From NCBI GenBank assembly GCA_037447655.1, contig JBBHKE010002958.1:1-18024 (forward strand): a stretch of DNA of 18,024 bases. Reading direction: 5' to 3'. The notes under the pieces were generated by a model. It saw only the letters and a program-made list of their open reading frames with translations. It had not been told where the DNA came from and did no database searches. The DNA comes from Zygnema cylindricum. Taxonomy: Eukaryota > Streptophyta > Zygnematophyceae > Zygnematales > Zygnemataceae. Shown piece by piece: positions 1 to 16,345 of the stretch (its first letter is position 1; every line of letters starts with the position of its first letter). The position numbers were made by a program, and so were the translations under genes.

Positions 1-830
1 ACGTACGAAAAATCTCAAGCAAGTTTCGTGCTGCGAACGCGGAAAACCACTGTTGTTCAAATCGTGCGGTTTTTTCATTTTTCCCGATTTTTATGTATAA
101 TTCGTGACTTTTGAAAAAATCGCAAAAAAACGCGGAGTACTTTCTGTCAGGTAAAGTGAACGGCACACTTACGGAAATGTACAGTAATCTATGAGAAATG
201 TACGAAATTTGACGAAAAGATACGATGCACTTCGTAGTACTTTCTGTCTGGTAAACTGAACAGAAATTTACGGGAGATGTACGGATTCTCACCGAAAATG
301 TACGAACTTCTACGAAAAGACGAAAAGAGACGCTGCATTGTTGCACCATTTGCGCGACGTAAGTTTGAATTCTATACGATCGTACAGAGATTTTTATGTG
401 TACGAAATGCTACGGTTACACTATCATTAACGATTTTTACGATTCTTTCAAATCGTTCATTGCGTTACTTCCGTACATAGTTGTTCAATTCGTGCGATTT
501 TTTCAATTTTTACGATTGTAACGTGTAATTCGTGACCTTTGAAAAAATCGCAAAAAAACGCGATGTACTTTCTGTCCCGTAAACTGAACGAACAGTTTAC
601 AGGGAAAGCACAATAGTTTCGGTAAAATGAACGATAATTTACAGAAATATACGGAATTCGATGAAAAGATGCGTCGCGGTTATTAGTACTTTCTGTCCAG
701 TGAACTGATCAAAAATATCACGGAACCTGTACGTCGTTTCATCAAAAATGTACAAACATTTTCGAAAAGAGACGTTGAAACATCGCACTATTTTCGCGCA
801 GTAAGTTTGAAAACTGTACGGGCGTCTTCT
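1..830. repeat. TACG/GTAC-rich nested direct repeats
   Basis: A block beginning with TTGTTCAAATCGTGCG at 54 returns, diverged, at 482, giving a period of about 428 bp over roughly 95 well-matched bases. A shorter motif, GTACTTTCTGTC followed by a GTAAA.TGAAC-like segment, occurs at about 138, 236, 564 and 686, so there are two nested levels of repetition. The segment GCGC..GTAAGTTTGAA at about 351 also returns near 797. The words TACG, GTACG and ACGAAA are very dense. No coding sequence was recognised. This looks like decayed intergenic satellite or transposon-derived DNA, but no family could be named. Confidence 0.75.
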
Positions 831-1128
831 TCAATTTTTTTTTAAAGAAGCTATGGAATGTTGGAACAAAACCGCAAGGAAGCCGCCCCTATAGTTTACC
901 ATGGCTGTCAATCAGATCAGACATACCTACTTTGACAAAATGTTTCCCTGGACAACATTCGAACCAACACTTTAATATAAATTATTTTCACGTACTCCGC
1001 TACCAGTTGATCAAAGAAGTCGGATACAAGACAGAAGAGTGACATGTATTTAAATAACAATGATTGTTTATCCCTCATTTAACTGAAACTTTATAAACTG
1101 CGCTATATGTAATTTTTTGTTTGTTTTA

Positions 1129-1300
1129 CATGTACGAAATTGTACGGATGAATATTCGTTAACGATTTTTAACGATTTGTTCAAAACATTCAATGCGTTC
1201 GTTACATATAATTCGTCGCGATTGAATCGTTTGCACTAAACGCTATAAACAACTATGCTTTTGTATAGTTCGCACGATTAAATCGTGAATAAAATACGGC
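1129..1300. repeat. further partial copy of the upstream TACG-rich repeat
   Basis: The stretch TGTACGAAAT.. followed by TTAACGATTTTTAACGATT, a run close to CATTCAATGCGTT, and then an ATAATTCGT-like segment matches, diverged, the order of blocks at 395-540. It is separated from the first array by about 300 bases (831-1128) that share no obvious repeat. The words ACAACTATGC (about 1249 and 1305) and variants of ATCGTG also recur inside it. No gene was seen. Confidence 0.55.
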
Positions 1301-3115
1301 TTGAACAACTATGCGGGAAACTAAAAAGCCAAAAGTTCAAAAGTACAGTATGGAAGTCTACAGTATAGTGCTGATCTTTATTCGAATTTATCACTCGCTC
1401 CAATTGCAGTTCAGTTTAACTAGGCATGGAATTTACGGCCCATTAATTTCTCTTGTTGCACGAAAAATATTGTGGTCAACGTACAGTCCTGTATCTAAGT
1501 GGTACATATATATAATAACAGAACGACTAAATGAGAAGACACCTTAAGGTTCTGTTGGACTAAGGGTGCTTTCGCATGTGCTAAAGTTACAGTTATTTTT
1601 CTGTTGTTTTCCTCCATAACTTAAAAAAACGATAATATCCGTACCAGTGCCAAAAATTTTAAATTACCACCGTACAAGTTCCGCTACCTTCAAACTTTAT
1701 ATGTACCAAAGTTTGTCGTCTAGCCCTATGCGGTTTGTCGTCTAGCGCATTTTGACCCACTTTCGCGTCCTTCCATGTCATCTTCAAATGTTATATAAAA
1801 TCACCACGCGAGGAGATTTTAAATATAGTTCCATGAGGTGAGCGAATAGGCAGGTGTTGTCGCACGTGTCGGCAATGTTTGACAATTTTCATGCGCGGAG
1901 TACAAAAAAATAAACCCACTGCATGTTTCCAACACGTGCGTGACTTTTTTCCTTGCGTTTATTTCCGTACATGGGCCGTGGAGGGGGTCTCGACCAACTG
2001 ACACCGTTTGGCAAAAGCGAAGTCCATGAAAGCGCCTCTTTCTCTCTCCCTCTCCCACTGACGCTTCTATCTCACAATTGTTGCAATGAAAAACGTTAAT
2101 AATGGTACCCAATGCAAGGTCTCTAAAAATGATTTCTTTTTGCAATCTTTGAGCATATTTTGATGGCAAGTAGAGTGAGAAAGGACAAAAAAACACAATC
2201 TAGAAACCATGGCGGAAAGTTTTAGAATTTGTGACAGCGACGCTATCATAGTCGAGCGCTACGTCAAAATGTCACAAACCCTAAACATCCACAATGTCAT
2301 AAGTCAAGGACGCCTACAACCGTCGCTACATTTTGAACGTTATCAATTGTCACGAGTTTTGTAGTCGTCTACAACCGTTACAGAATACACTCGCGTCTAC
2401 ATCCGTCACTTTTAAAAGTAACGATTTCATTTCTTTACATATGAATGCTCTGAAAGGAGTACGAAGAATCTTCGCTAAAAACAAAGTTACAAGACTAAAG
2501 TTTCGGTTACATGCGAAAGTACCCTAAGAACTTCCACACACGACAACAAGATCACACTTGTTTTTCACATATTTGTGTTTTCCAATGATGATAAAAATTG
2601 GATGGTTGTGTGCTCGGATAGAGTGTGCACATGGAACTTTGTCAACTGAAAAATGCCTTCAAAATGTCCAAACAAGTTTATCGTTTTCTCCTTCGACACG
2701 ACTTTTAGAGTCTCCCAAACCCATGGCTAATGCGAATTTAATTTTGTCGATGGTAAGAAGAAAAACTCTCTTAAAGTTATAATTTTTTTCTTTGAAAGGA
2801 AAAACTTGAAGGTAAACTTTATCAGCCAAAGTTAATCTTGGCTTGTCTTAATCAGCCAAAAATCTCGAAGACCTTTTTCCACTTGTGATTTTAGCTTTGT
2901 CCTTTGAATTTTTGGTTAAATTGTAAAAGCCCACACAACTGTGTCATCCGATGGCGTCTTTTCACCTCTTCAACCGAATTCTTCTTTGGATGGCCTTTGG
3001 GAAGTTACAATATTTGGTTTGATAACTACATAGGATAGCTCACATCCCCAAAGTGATGATGGAATGCCTTGGTATGTGCTTCGGATATAGCCCCATATAT
3101 TGGTGAGATAGGTGA
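1301..3115. other. intergenic region, no gene recognised
   Basis: I see no convincing gene here on either strand. Short open frames exist but show no family motif, no plausible splice structure and no coding-like composition. Minor repeats are visible: GTTTGTCGTCTAGC twice at 1711 and 1733; three variants of GTCTACAACCGTCAC between about 2308 and 2410; and two AATCAGCCAAA-like copies between 2820 and 2865. Function is unknown. Confidence 0.5.
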
Positions 3116-3116
3116 G

Positions 3117-3290
3117 CACTAGTGTTGGGTATCGAGGACCAATTGCCGATATTCGATATATATCGATTTTCAGGTACCCGATAATCGATATATCGCTTCC
3201 ATATATTGAATTTCAAATTATCGCGATGTATTGCCGATACATCGACGATATATCGTATCGCCAATATATCGAAGCTTCTTAAAAAAAAAT
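3117..3290. repeat. TATCGA-rich, palindrome-dense patch (possible hAT-like remnant)
   Basis: CTAGTGTTGGGTATCG opens the patch. It is followed by about ten variants of GATATATCGAT, CCGATA and TATCGC, many self-complementary. A start of the form TAGTGTTGGG resembles the terminal inverted repeats of some hAT-type transposons or MITEs, but no matching far end or target duplication was found, so the element assignment is a guess. The density of TATCGA-type words is directly visible. Confidence 0.4.
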
Positions 3291-3429
3291 AAAAAATCTT
3301 GCTAGTCAATTCTCGCAAGAAGACAAGGACAGTTGTCAAAGTGGTGGAGGATGTTTTTTTTTTTTCACGGAAACTGCGAATCGGAAACTGTAAATGGATT
3401 TATTGAGAACCTAATTAATTGAGAATTGA

Positions 3430-3570
3430 TTAGCTGCAGGTGCTAGAACTACATGCCGCTGCAGCCAAAACTAGTGTTATTGCAGTTGCTAGTACTAGCT
3501 AATGTTGCTGCCTAGTACTAGCTGCTGGCAGTGCTACTGCAGCAGGTAGTACTAGCTACTGCAACTCCAA
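3430..3570. repeat. imperfect palindrome cluster built on TAGTACTA
   Basis: The 8-bp palindrome TAGTACTA occurs three times between about 3490 and 3556. It is embedded in arms rich in GCTGC and GCAGC that can pair with one another: CTGCC with GGCAG, and GCAGT..GCTAGTACTAGC with the reverse complement of GGTAGTACTAGCTACTGC. The result is a nested cruciform-capable segment of roughly 100 bp. No gene, known element or function was recognised. Confidence 0.55.
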
Positions 3571-3845
3571 TTAATAAAAATAAGAATAAGATTTTACAAT
3601 TTGTACACTTCAAAAAATAATTAATAATAATAAGAAGAAAAGTTCACATTTTATACACTTTAAAAAATAATAAATAAAAATAATAATTAAAATTCACATT
3701 TTGTACACTTCATAAAATGATTAATAAAAATAATAATAAAATATCACAGTATATACACTTCATCAAAATATTGAATAAAATTTTTATAAGAATTCTCATT
3801 TTGTACACTTCAAAAATTAATAAATAAAAATAATAATAAAAAATC
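3569..3845. repeat. 50-bp tandem array, five copies
   Basis: The core TTTGTACACTTCA recurs at 3601, 3651, 3701, 3751 and 3801 (variants TTATACACTT and ATATACACTT in copies 2 and 4), an exact 50-bp spacing. The rest of each unit is a run of TTAATAAAAATAATAATAA with scattered changes. Copies are clearly diverged but the spacing is kept. This is an AT-rich minisatellite with no coding content. Confidence 0.85.
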
Positions 3846-3947
3846 ATGCCTGAAACGAACAATCTGCATTTTTTTTTTCATATCATATTTTGACTAAATT
3901 AGTGTGGGTTTCAAGTTTTCATATGTTAAGTTTTGTACCGTAGTACG

Positions 3948-4425
3948 TCCTCAAATAGGATACATGATTTTAATTTTTCCTTGACGTTCATTAAGCTACC
4001 GTACAAAATAGCGTAAAGGACGAATTATTACAATATCTAAATAGTGTGGTGTACGGTCGATGTCAGACCGTACATAAATGTACCTTTTCAAGTTAAAATT
4101 TTACAAAAAATGTGTTAAATCAGACGCGCACGCATAGGATCGTGCGCTAGAAAACGGGATTGTTATGACACGTAAATTAGTCTTACATGTACGGATATTT
4201 AGATTTCACGACGGCGTACGATTTTTGAAATTTTGTACGAATACATATATTAATGTATATAACCGTACAGCGAATATTCCATTTTTGCTGTTCCCAAATT
4301 AGCATAAACGCCGAAATTAGAATACACCTTTTTTTTTTTTTTTTTTTTTAATTTTAGCGTCAATGACGGTATATTTACTTCCACACTATTTAAACTTTGA
4401 CACTAATAACGATGCGCGGTGTACT
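3948..4425 (+). repeat. long direct repeat, copy 1
   Basis: This segment starts at TCCTCAAATAGGATACATG and ends at GATGCGCGGTGTACT. It is repeated with a 628-bp offset at the start of the unit as 4576-5058. Internal landmarks present in both copies include CGGTCGATGTCAGACCG, CAGACGCGCACGCATAGGAT, a ACATATATTAATGTATATAA palindrome, and a poly-T tract before TTAGCGTCAATGACGG. Similarity is high with scattered substitutions and small indels. No protein is encoded. It is likely an intergenic duplication or mobile-element derivative of unknown family. Confidence 0.85.
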
Positions 4426-4539
4426 TGCCCCTACCAAAGGCCTACTATAAAACGCCTACTTTTGAACTATGCGTTACACTTGGACCGTGTCCTTTTTATG
4501 AAAACGCCAAAGTACACCGCGCATCGTTATTAGTGTCAA
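4397..4539. repeat. 143-bp foldback with perfect 29-bp inverted ends
   Basis: The 29 bases at 4397-4425 (TTGACACTAATAACG...GTACT) are exactly the reverse complement of 4511-4539, with 85 bases between them. The left arm is also the last 29 bases of the long direct repeat, so the same sequence occurs a third time at 5030-5058. A further short palindrome, ATTAGTGTC-AAC-GACACTAAT, sits at 4529-4549. The structure resembles a MITE or foldback element, but no target-site duplication was confirmed. Confidence 0.75.
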
Positions 4540-4575
4540 CGACACTAATTTGGGTTCTTAAAGTTTTATTTTTTT

Positions 4576-5058
4576 TCCTCAAATAGGATACATGATTTTA
4601 ATTTTTCCTTGACGTTAATTAAGGTACCGTACAAAATAGCATAAAGGACGAATTACAATAATATATAAATAGTGTGATGTACGGTCGATGTCAGACCGTA
4701 CATAAATGTACCTTTTTCAAGTGAAAATTTTACAGAAAATGAGTTAAATCAGACGCGCACGCATAGGATCGTGCGCTAAAAAAACGGGATTGTTCTAACA
4801 CGTAAATTAGTCTTACATGTACGGATATTTATATTTCACGACGGAGTATGATTTTCAATATTCTGTACGGATACATATATTAATGTATATAATCGTACAA
4901 CGAATATTCAATTTTTGCTGTTCCCAAATTAGCATAAACGCCGAAATTAGAATACACCTTTTTTTTTTTTAATTGAAAAATCTTAATTAGCGTCAATGAC
5001 GGTATATTTACTTCCACACTATTTAAGCTTTGACACTAATAACGATGCGCGGTGTACT
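4576..5058 (+). repeat. long direct repeat, copy 2
   Basis: This is the second copy of the unit at 3948-4425, in the same orientation, with the same start and end words and the same order of internal landmarks. The poly-T tract is shorter and is followed by a small AT-rich insertion near 4972-4988. After the shared end at GTGTACT the two copies diverge: copy 1 runs into the foldback, copy 2 into another tandem duplication. Confidence 0.85.
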
Positions 5059-5450
5059 ATTCACTGTTTTAGACGTCCATACGGGCATTATGTAGACGCG
5101 ACCCAGAACAACACAATGATTGACGCAAACCGGTTGACAGGATCGAGCAACCAAGATCTAACCTGGACAGTGTCTCGTTTATCATGCCCCTTTATCATGC
5201 CCGTTGACACGCGCATGGACCGCGTCCTGTATGTCAAAACGTCTAAGTAATTTTTGTACTATTCAAGACTTCCGTACGGGCATTTGTAGACGCGACCCTT
5301 AACAACACAACGATTGACTAAAAATCGGTCGTTCACGAACGAAGGATAGATGGCTGAAGAAGCATTACTGCAGGTGGCGGTTTCATCTATATTCATTGAC
5401 AGGTTCGAGCACCCAAAATCTGACTTTGAATGTGACCTGATCGTTGAGGT
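5053..5450 (+). repeat. diverged tandem duplication (~200-bp offset)
   Basis: TGTACTATTCA at 5053 and 5255 begins two units. Both continue with a CGTCC/TTCCG-TACGGGCAT motif, TGTAGACGCGACCC, and AACAACACAA.GATTGAC. A later shared segment, TTGACAGG.TCGAGCA.CCAA, lies at about 5135 in unit 1 and about 5397 in unit 2, so the second unit carries extra sequence in between. The region is richer in CpG than its surroundings. No protein was recognised. Confidence 0.65.
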
Positions 5451-5459
5451 CGCCCAAAG

Positions 5460-5700
5460 GACAAAGTTACCCGTTTGCTGACGTCGGCCTGGGGACACGC
5501 CGTTTACGGGTGGAGACGGACGGAAAGTCGGCCTATTTAAAGGTTTCCTTACGGACGACCAAAGGTCTATAATTTGAATAAAGATAACGAAAGTACTTCA
5601 CTAGAAATAGTGTGAAGAAAGAACGTTGCCAGAAATAGCGCGACGAAGGAGCGTGTCGAGATTACTTTTTTTATTTTAGGTTTCATTCTGAAAGGTACAT
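5460..5700 (+). other. possible LTR or promoter remnant
   Basis: A TATA-like CTATTTAAAGG near 5531 is followed about 45 bases later by AATAAAG near 5578, a spacing like that in the U3-R region of a retrotransposon LTR. The tandem repeats just upstream (5053-5450) could be U3 repeats. No terminal TG..CA ends, primer-binding site, target duplication or element proteins were found. It may be a solo LTR remnant or chance. Confidence 0.2.
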
Positions 5701-5784
5701 ATCATGTGAAAATTATGTGAGTTTTCGTTGGTTTTCCACGTGACACGTAGCCTGATCGCCTTACGTGTCGCGATTCATTTTTTT

Positions 5785-5827
5785 TGTAGCTGACAACCCA
5801 CCTCTTACAGCTACGTTGTCAGCTACA
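5785..5827. repeat. 12-bp perfect inverted repeat with imperfect extension
   Basis: TGTAGCTGACAA at 5785-5796 and TTGTCAGCTACA at 5816-5827 are exact reverse complements around a 19-base loop. The stem continues imperfectly outward (CATTTTTTTT against AGAGAAAAATG), so about 26 bases per arm can pair, from roughly 5771 to 5841. A smaller hairpin, GACACGTA with TACGTGTC, lies just upstream near 5741-5768. No terminator or gene is implied. Confidence 0.6.
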
Positions 5828-5841
5828 GAGAAAAATGAAGC

Positions 5842-6440
5842 GCATGCCTCGCGAATGAATATCCGACGGTCAGTGTTACCTCCCAGACCTTCGGAGAGTA
5901 TTGACAAGATTCTCTGTAACGTTGTTTCGCGCACAAAAACAAAATAAAATGTACGGTTTGATACGGATAGGCGTGGATTTTTGTAAACTACTCCACTTTT
6001 CAACTGATGGAACGCCACCCTATTTACTCATAATTTCATAAATCTTCAAAACTGTTGTCCGTTGCGATATGTAGCCGCTAAAATCTTGTATGGTCCACGC
6101 TAATGGAGAAGCAGATGTTGCTTGCCAGCTCAACCATTGTGGTGGATGAGACAATCGGATATGTTATGCATCGAATACCGGTGATCGGACGGTCAAAATG
6201 TTTCTACCCAAACCAAGCAGCAGATCCACCTGGATCGGACGGTAGCCATTGGCGCATTTTGTGTACTTCCACATTTGTCGATCCTGCTAAATTCCAAGAG
6301 CTGGTAAAGTACAGTACGGTACAGTACAGGCTGTAGAAAAAACTGCGTCATAAAGTGCAAAATAGTCAACAGATTTGATCGTACATGGGTGGGTACGAAT
6401 TCTGTACTTTTGTACATTTATATGTATCTTTATGTACTTT
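5842..6440. other. intergenic region upstream of the main gene
   Basis: There is no recognised gene. An open frame of 77 codons starts with ATG at 6103 and contains a donor-like CTG|GTAAAGT at 6304, but its protein matches no family I know and it does not splice in phase to the downstream exon. A short GTAC-rich palindromic patch (GTACAGTACGGTACAGTAC) lies near 6308-6327. Confidence 0.4.
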
Positions 6441-6442
6441 AT

Positions 6443-6448
6443 TATAAA
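6443..6448 (+). promoter_or_regulatory. possible TATA box of the TMEM135-like gene
   Basis: TATAAA sits in TTTATTATAAAGTTC, about 115 bases before the TTTAGGG boxes and 350 bases before the first conserved coding residues. Its place fits a core promoter for the gene beginning downstream. AT-rich DNA gives such words often, so support is positional only. Confidence 0.25.
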
Positions 6449-6558
6449 GTTCTACCTACGTGGAGCGCACCATCCGTTTTACTTGTTTCCGACTTTTGTC
6501 TGTTTCATACTTTAATGGACCGGTCGCACAAATTGAAGATTTGACCTCCGAAGGGTTG

Positions 6559-6603
6559 TTTAGGGTTTCAGGCGTCAATTTTAGGGTTTGAAAATTAGGG
6601 TTT
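6559..6603 (+). promoter_or_regulatory. three telo-box-like TTTAGGGTTT motifs
   Basis: TTTAGGGTTT occurs at 6559-6568 and 6580-6589, and ATTAGGGTTT at 6594-6603. The complement AAACCCTA is the plant telo-box, known from promoters and 5' leaders of many plant housekeeping genes, where it binds Myb-type and related factors. Three copies within 45 bases, just before the first coding exon, fit a 5' regulatory or leader element. They also agree with a plant with TTTAGGG-type telomeres. Confidence 0.45.
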
Positions 6604-6676
6604 GCAAAAGTTTGAAATTTGGTCAGCTTTTTGAGAAGATTCGATCTTTGTTCTGGATTTTCAGCGATCGATCTGA

Positions 6677-14050
<7,374 letters not shown>

Positions 14051-14340
14051 AAATGCGCCTAGTGGAGGTGAGATGAGAGTCTTTTTTTTTTCTTTTTTGT
14101 ATCTTCTTGTGAGAGTTGTGTTTAGCTTTTCTGTACTTAAAAAGGAAGTTTGTTACCTTTTTATATTGTAGTTCGATTTTAGTTTTTCGCTCAATCGTTT
14201 CTTCGGTACTCGTTTGTATCACGTAGACGAGTTTCGAATCGAAAGCAGTAATTTGTCAATGTAAAGAAATTGAGATTTTCACAACTTTTAAGATGAGTTT
14301 TGAATCGAAAGCAGTAATTTGTCAATGTAAATCCAATGAC
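14051..14340 (+). other. 3' untranslated region with a 66-bp-offset direct repeat
   Basis: A 41-base segment, GA.GAGTTT.GAATCGAAAG then CAGTAATTTGTCAATGTAAA, occurs at 14226-14266 and again at 14292-14332 with two differences. It lies just past the TAA. The poly(A) site was not placed; plant-type signals are weak and AT-rich sequence makes them ambiguous. The duplication shows the same local tandem-copying habit as the introns. Confidence 0.6.
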
Positions 14341-15826
14341 ATTTCTTTAAGGATTCTGATTTTTTTAATGTCGGAGCCATTGTTTACTGATGTGACTCTT
14401 GTCTACTTGTTGACTTTTTGTGCCCAATACATCACAGGAATTTATTGGGTATGGTCTTCAACCTGTTTTCTTATTTGTGAAAGAAATTTATTCATTTCAA
14501 CATTTTCACTCGCCTCTAATACTGCTATTTTACGTTTTTTGAAAGTAATTTACAAAATTTTCCAGTAATGTATTGGTATTGTAACATCTTTGAGTATATA
14601 TTGAAGAATGTTTGTATTATTCTTGTACTGCTCCAATCAATTAACATTGCTATACCTGTACTAGATATTGCTACCATTTTTCTGGCTTAAACTCGTTCTT
14701 CTCCGTGGACACTTGTTGTGTTGTTAATCCAACCGTTGTGATAGAAAAGGTTTTTCAGGTTTGGCTTTGTCGTCCACTTCATTTTTGGTTCCCGGGTTAT
14801 TAGATGGTTTACAATCGCGCGTTTATAATAAAGTCTTGTTGCGATAGAAAAAGTAAAATCTATTCTTTCTGATTGGTTGTCTCCAAAAATTGGACAATCG
14901 AACACGATATATAGATGATTCGAATTGGTGAAAAAAAAACTAAGCCTAAAATCGTACTCTGTTTTTTACATGAACCATAATTGCCAACTGTAGTGATTTC
15001 TCATTGGAAGACATTGAAAGGGAGAACAAGCACAAAACAACAAAATAACAGTTTAGTTAAGATTGGCTGGATGCAATTAGACAAATATTAAAATTAGAGA
15101 ATGAGATAAATGACAAAGAATACTTGAACCTGAGCTACAATGCCTGGTCCATCTTTAAACTTGATTATACACTTATCATACTTGCTATGATACACCAAAA
15201 ATATAATTATTGGTCGCACGGTTTTCTTATTTTGTGACAAGCAAATTCAATCTCACTAATAAATACTACTCAAAACTTTAAAATAAGGTTTGACTATCTT
15301 TGTACAAAGGAGAAACTCACGTATATTGACAATATGCTATCCTAGAGCCACAAAAAAAGTAAAAAAATAAAAACTTCCTACTCCTCTAACAGTAGTCGGA
15401 TATATCGTACTTGAAGCAACTTTCCAAAAATTTACAATACTTTCTCGTCACTTTGTAGCAAGAAAAGTGACAAAAGGTATATTATTCTCCTCTTGTCCTT
15501 CATGTTTTGGAGAATCCTTCGTGACTCATCATAAAACTATTTTCGCTCTTATTCGTTTCTCTTACTCCTGTTTCACAAAGTTTAACGATTTCCAGCTTCG
15601 CTATTTCTATTTTCGAAGTTTGTACAATCTCTAAGTTCGTCTGACGACATTTATCGAACAAAATATTGAAAGAATAATTCTAGAATCCTGGCCCTTACTC
15701 AAAATCTCTAAGCCATTTGAGCTCTAATTGAACTGCTTTGTTCAGCCTCCAATTTTATTAGTACTGTATTAATTTAGTGTAGTTTTTGCACTATCCTCTT
15801 TAAAAAAAATCTCCTTTCCGATTCCC
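14341..15826. other. intergenic spacer between convergent genes, no gene recognised
   Basis: This AT-rich spacer holds short open frames only. None carries a family motif or a supported splice structure. It should contain the 3' ends of both flanking genes. An AATAAA-type word (ATAATAAAGTC) is at about 14826. I see no RNA gene, coding domain or element. Confidence 0.5.
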
Positions 15827-16345
15827 TCACTTTCCGGACTCTCGTCTCAAAGAAGACCTCCTTTCTAATTCTCCTCTTACAGAATACCTTCTGTCCAATT
15901 CGTCGCTTTCTCGATCCGCTTCTTCCGCGGTTTTCAGAAAAATATCCGCAGCTTCCATCTCGTTGTATTCCGCAGCGGCTTCCATCTCTTGTTTCGTCGC
16001 AAAAGATATCATCTTTAACCACATATACCTCGCCAGGGCCATTTCTTTCTCGCTTTCCTCCATCGTCACTTCCAATTTGGCAATGACGCCCGTTTTTTCA
16101 GTCACCGCCTTCGCCAACTCTGTCAACTTCGTTTCGTGAATTTCTGTCTCTTTTTCTGGGTTTTTTTTCAGTTCCTGTAATTCGTCTCTTTCCGCCGCGA
16201 GACGAGCCGCCTCTTTAAAATTACGAGAATTTGCCGCGAGCATTTTCGCCACGTGTAAATCTCTCATTTGTTTTTCGGCATCCATTGCACACTGTACGGT
16301 TTCATTAAACGCTTGTTTCGTTTTTCTTCGAGAATCCGTGAGATC
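15827..16345 (-). CDS. last exon (c) of the coiled-coil gene
   Basis: The acceptor on the - strand is GGGCTGCCCAG|GATC, the stop is TGA, and the exon holds 172 codons. It begins DLTDSRRKTKQAFNETVQCA and includes the second UVR-like segment RNFKEAARLAAERDEL, then charged helices ending SSLRRESGK. The upstream acceptor follows a T-rich tract, as in the other gene. Confidence 0.78.
   Translation of the reverse strand, partial: DLTDSRRKTKQAFNETVQCAMDAEKQMRDLHVAKMLAANSRNFKEAARLAAERDELQELKKNPEKETEIHETKLTELAKAVTEKTGVIAKLEVTMEESEKEMALARYMWLKMISFATKQEMEAAAEYNEMEAADIFLKTAEEADRESDELDRRYSVRGELERRSSLRRESGK

Noticed and set aside
1819-2196. Minus-strand 125-codon frame
   Set aside because: No motif, no splice context and mixed composition; likely chance.
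6103-6336. ATG-started 77-codon frame with a donor-like site
   Set aside because: No recognised family; no in-phase acceptor joins it to exon 1; the composition is not clearly coding.
14293-14568. 91-codon hydrophobic frame downstream of the main gene
   Set aside because: It begins inside the duplicated 3' untranslated segment and resembles AT-rich chance coding; no family recognised.
14687-14905. Minus-strand 72-codon frame in the spacer
   Set aside because: Some retroelement-like flavour, but no motif that can be named and no neighbouring element features.
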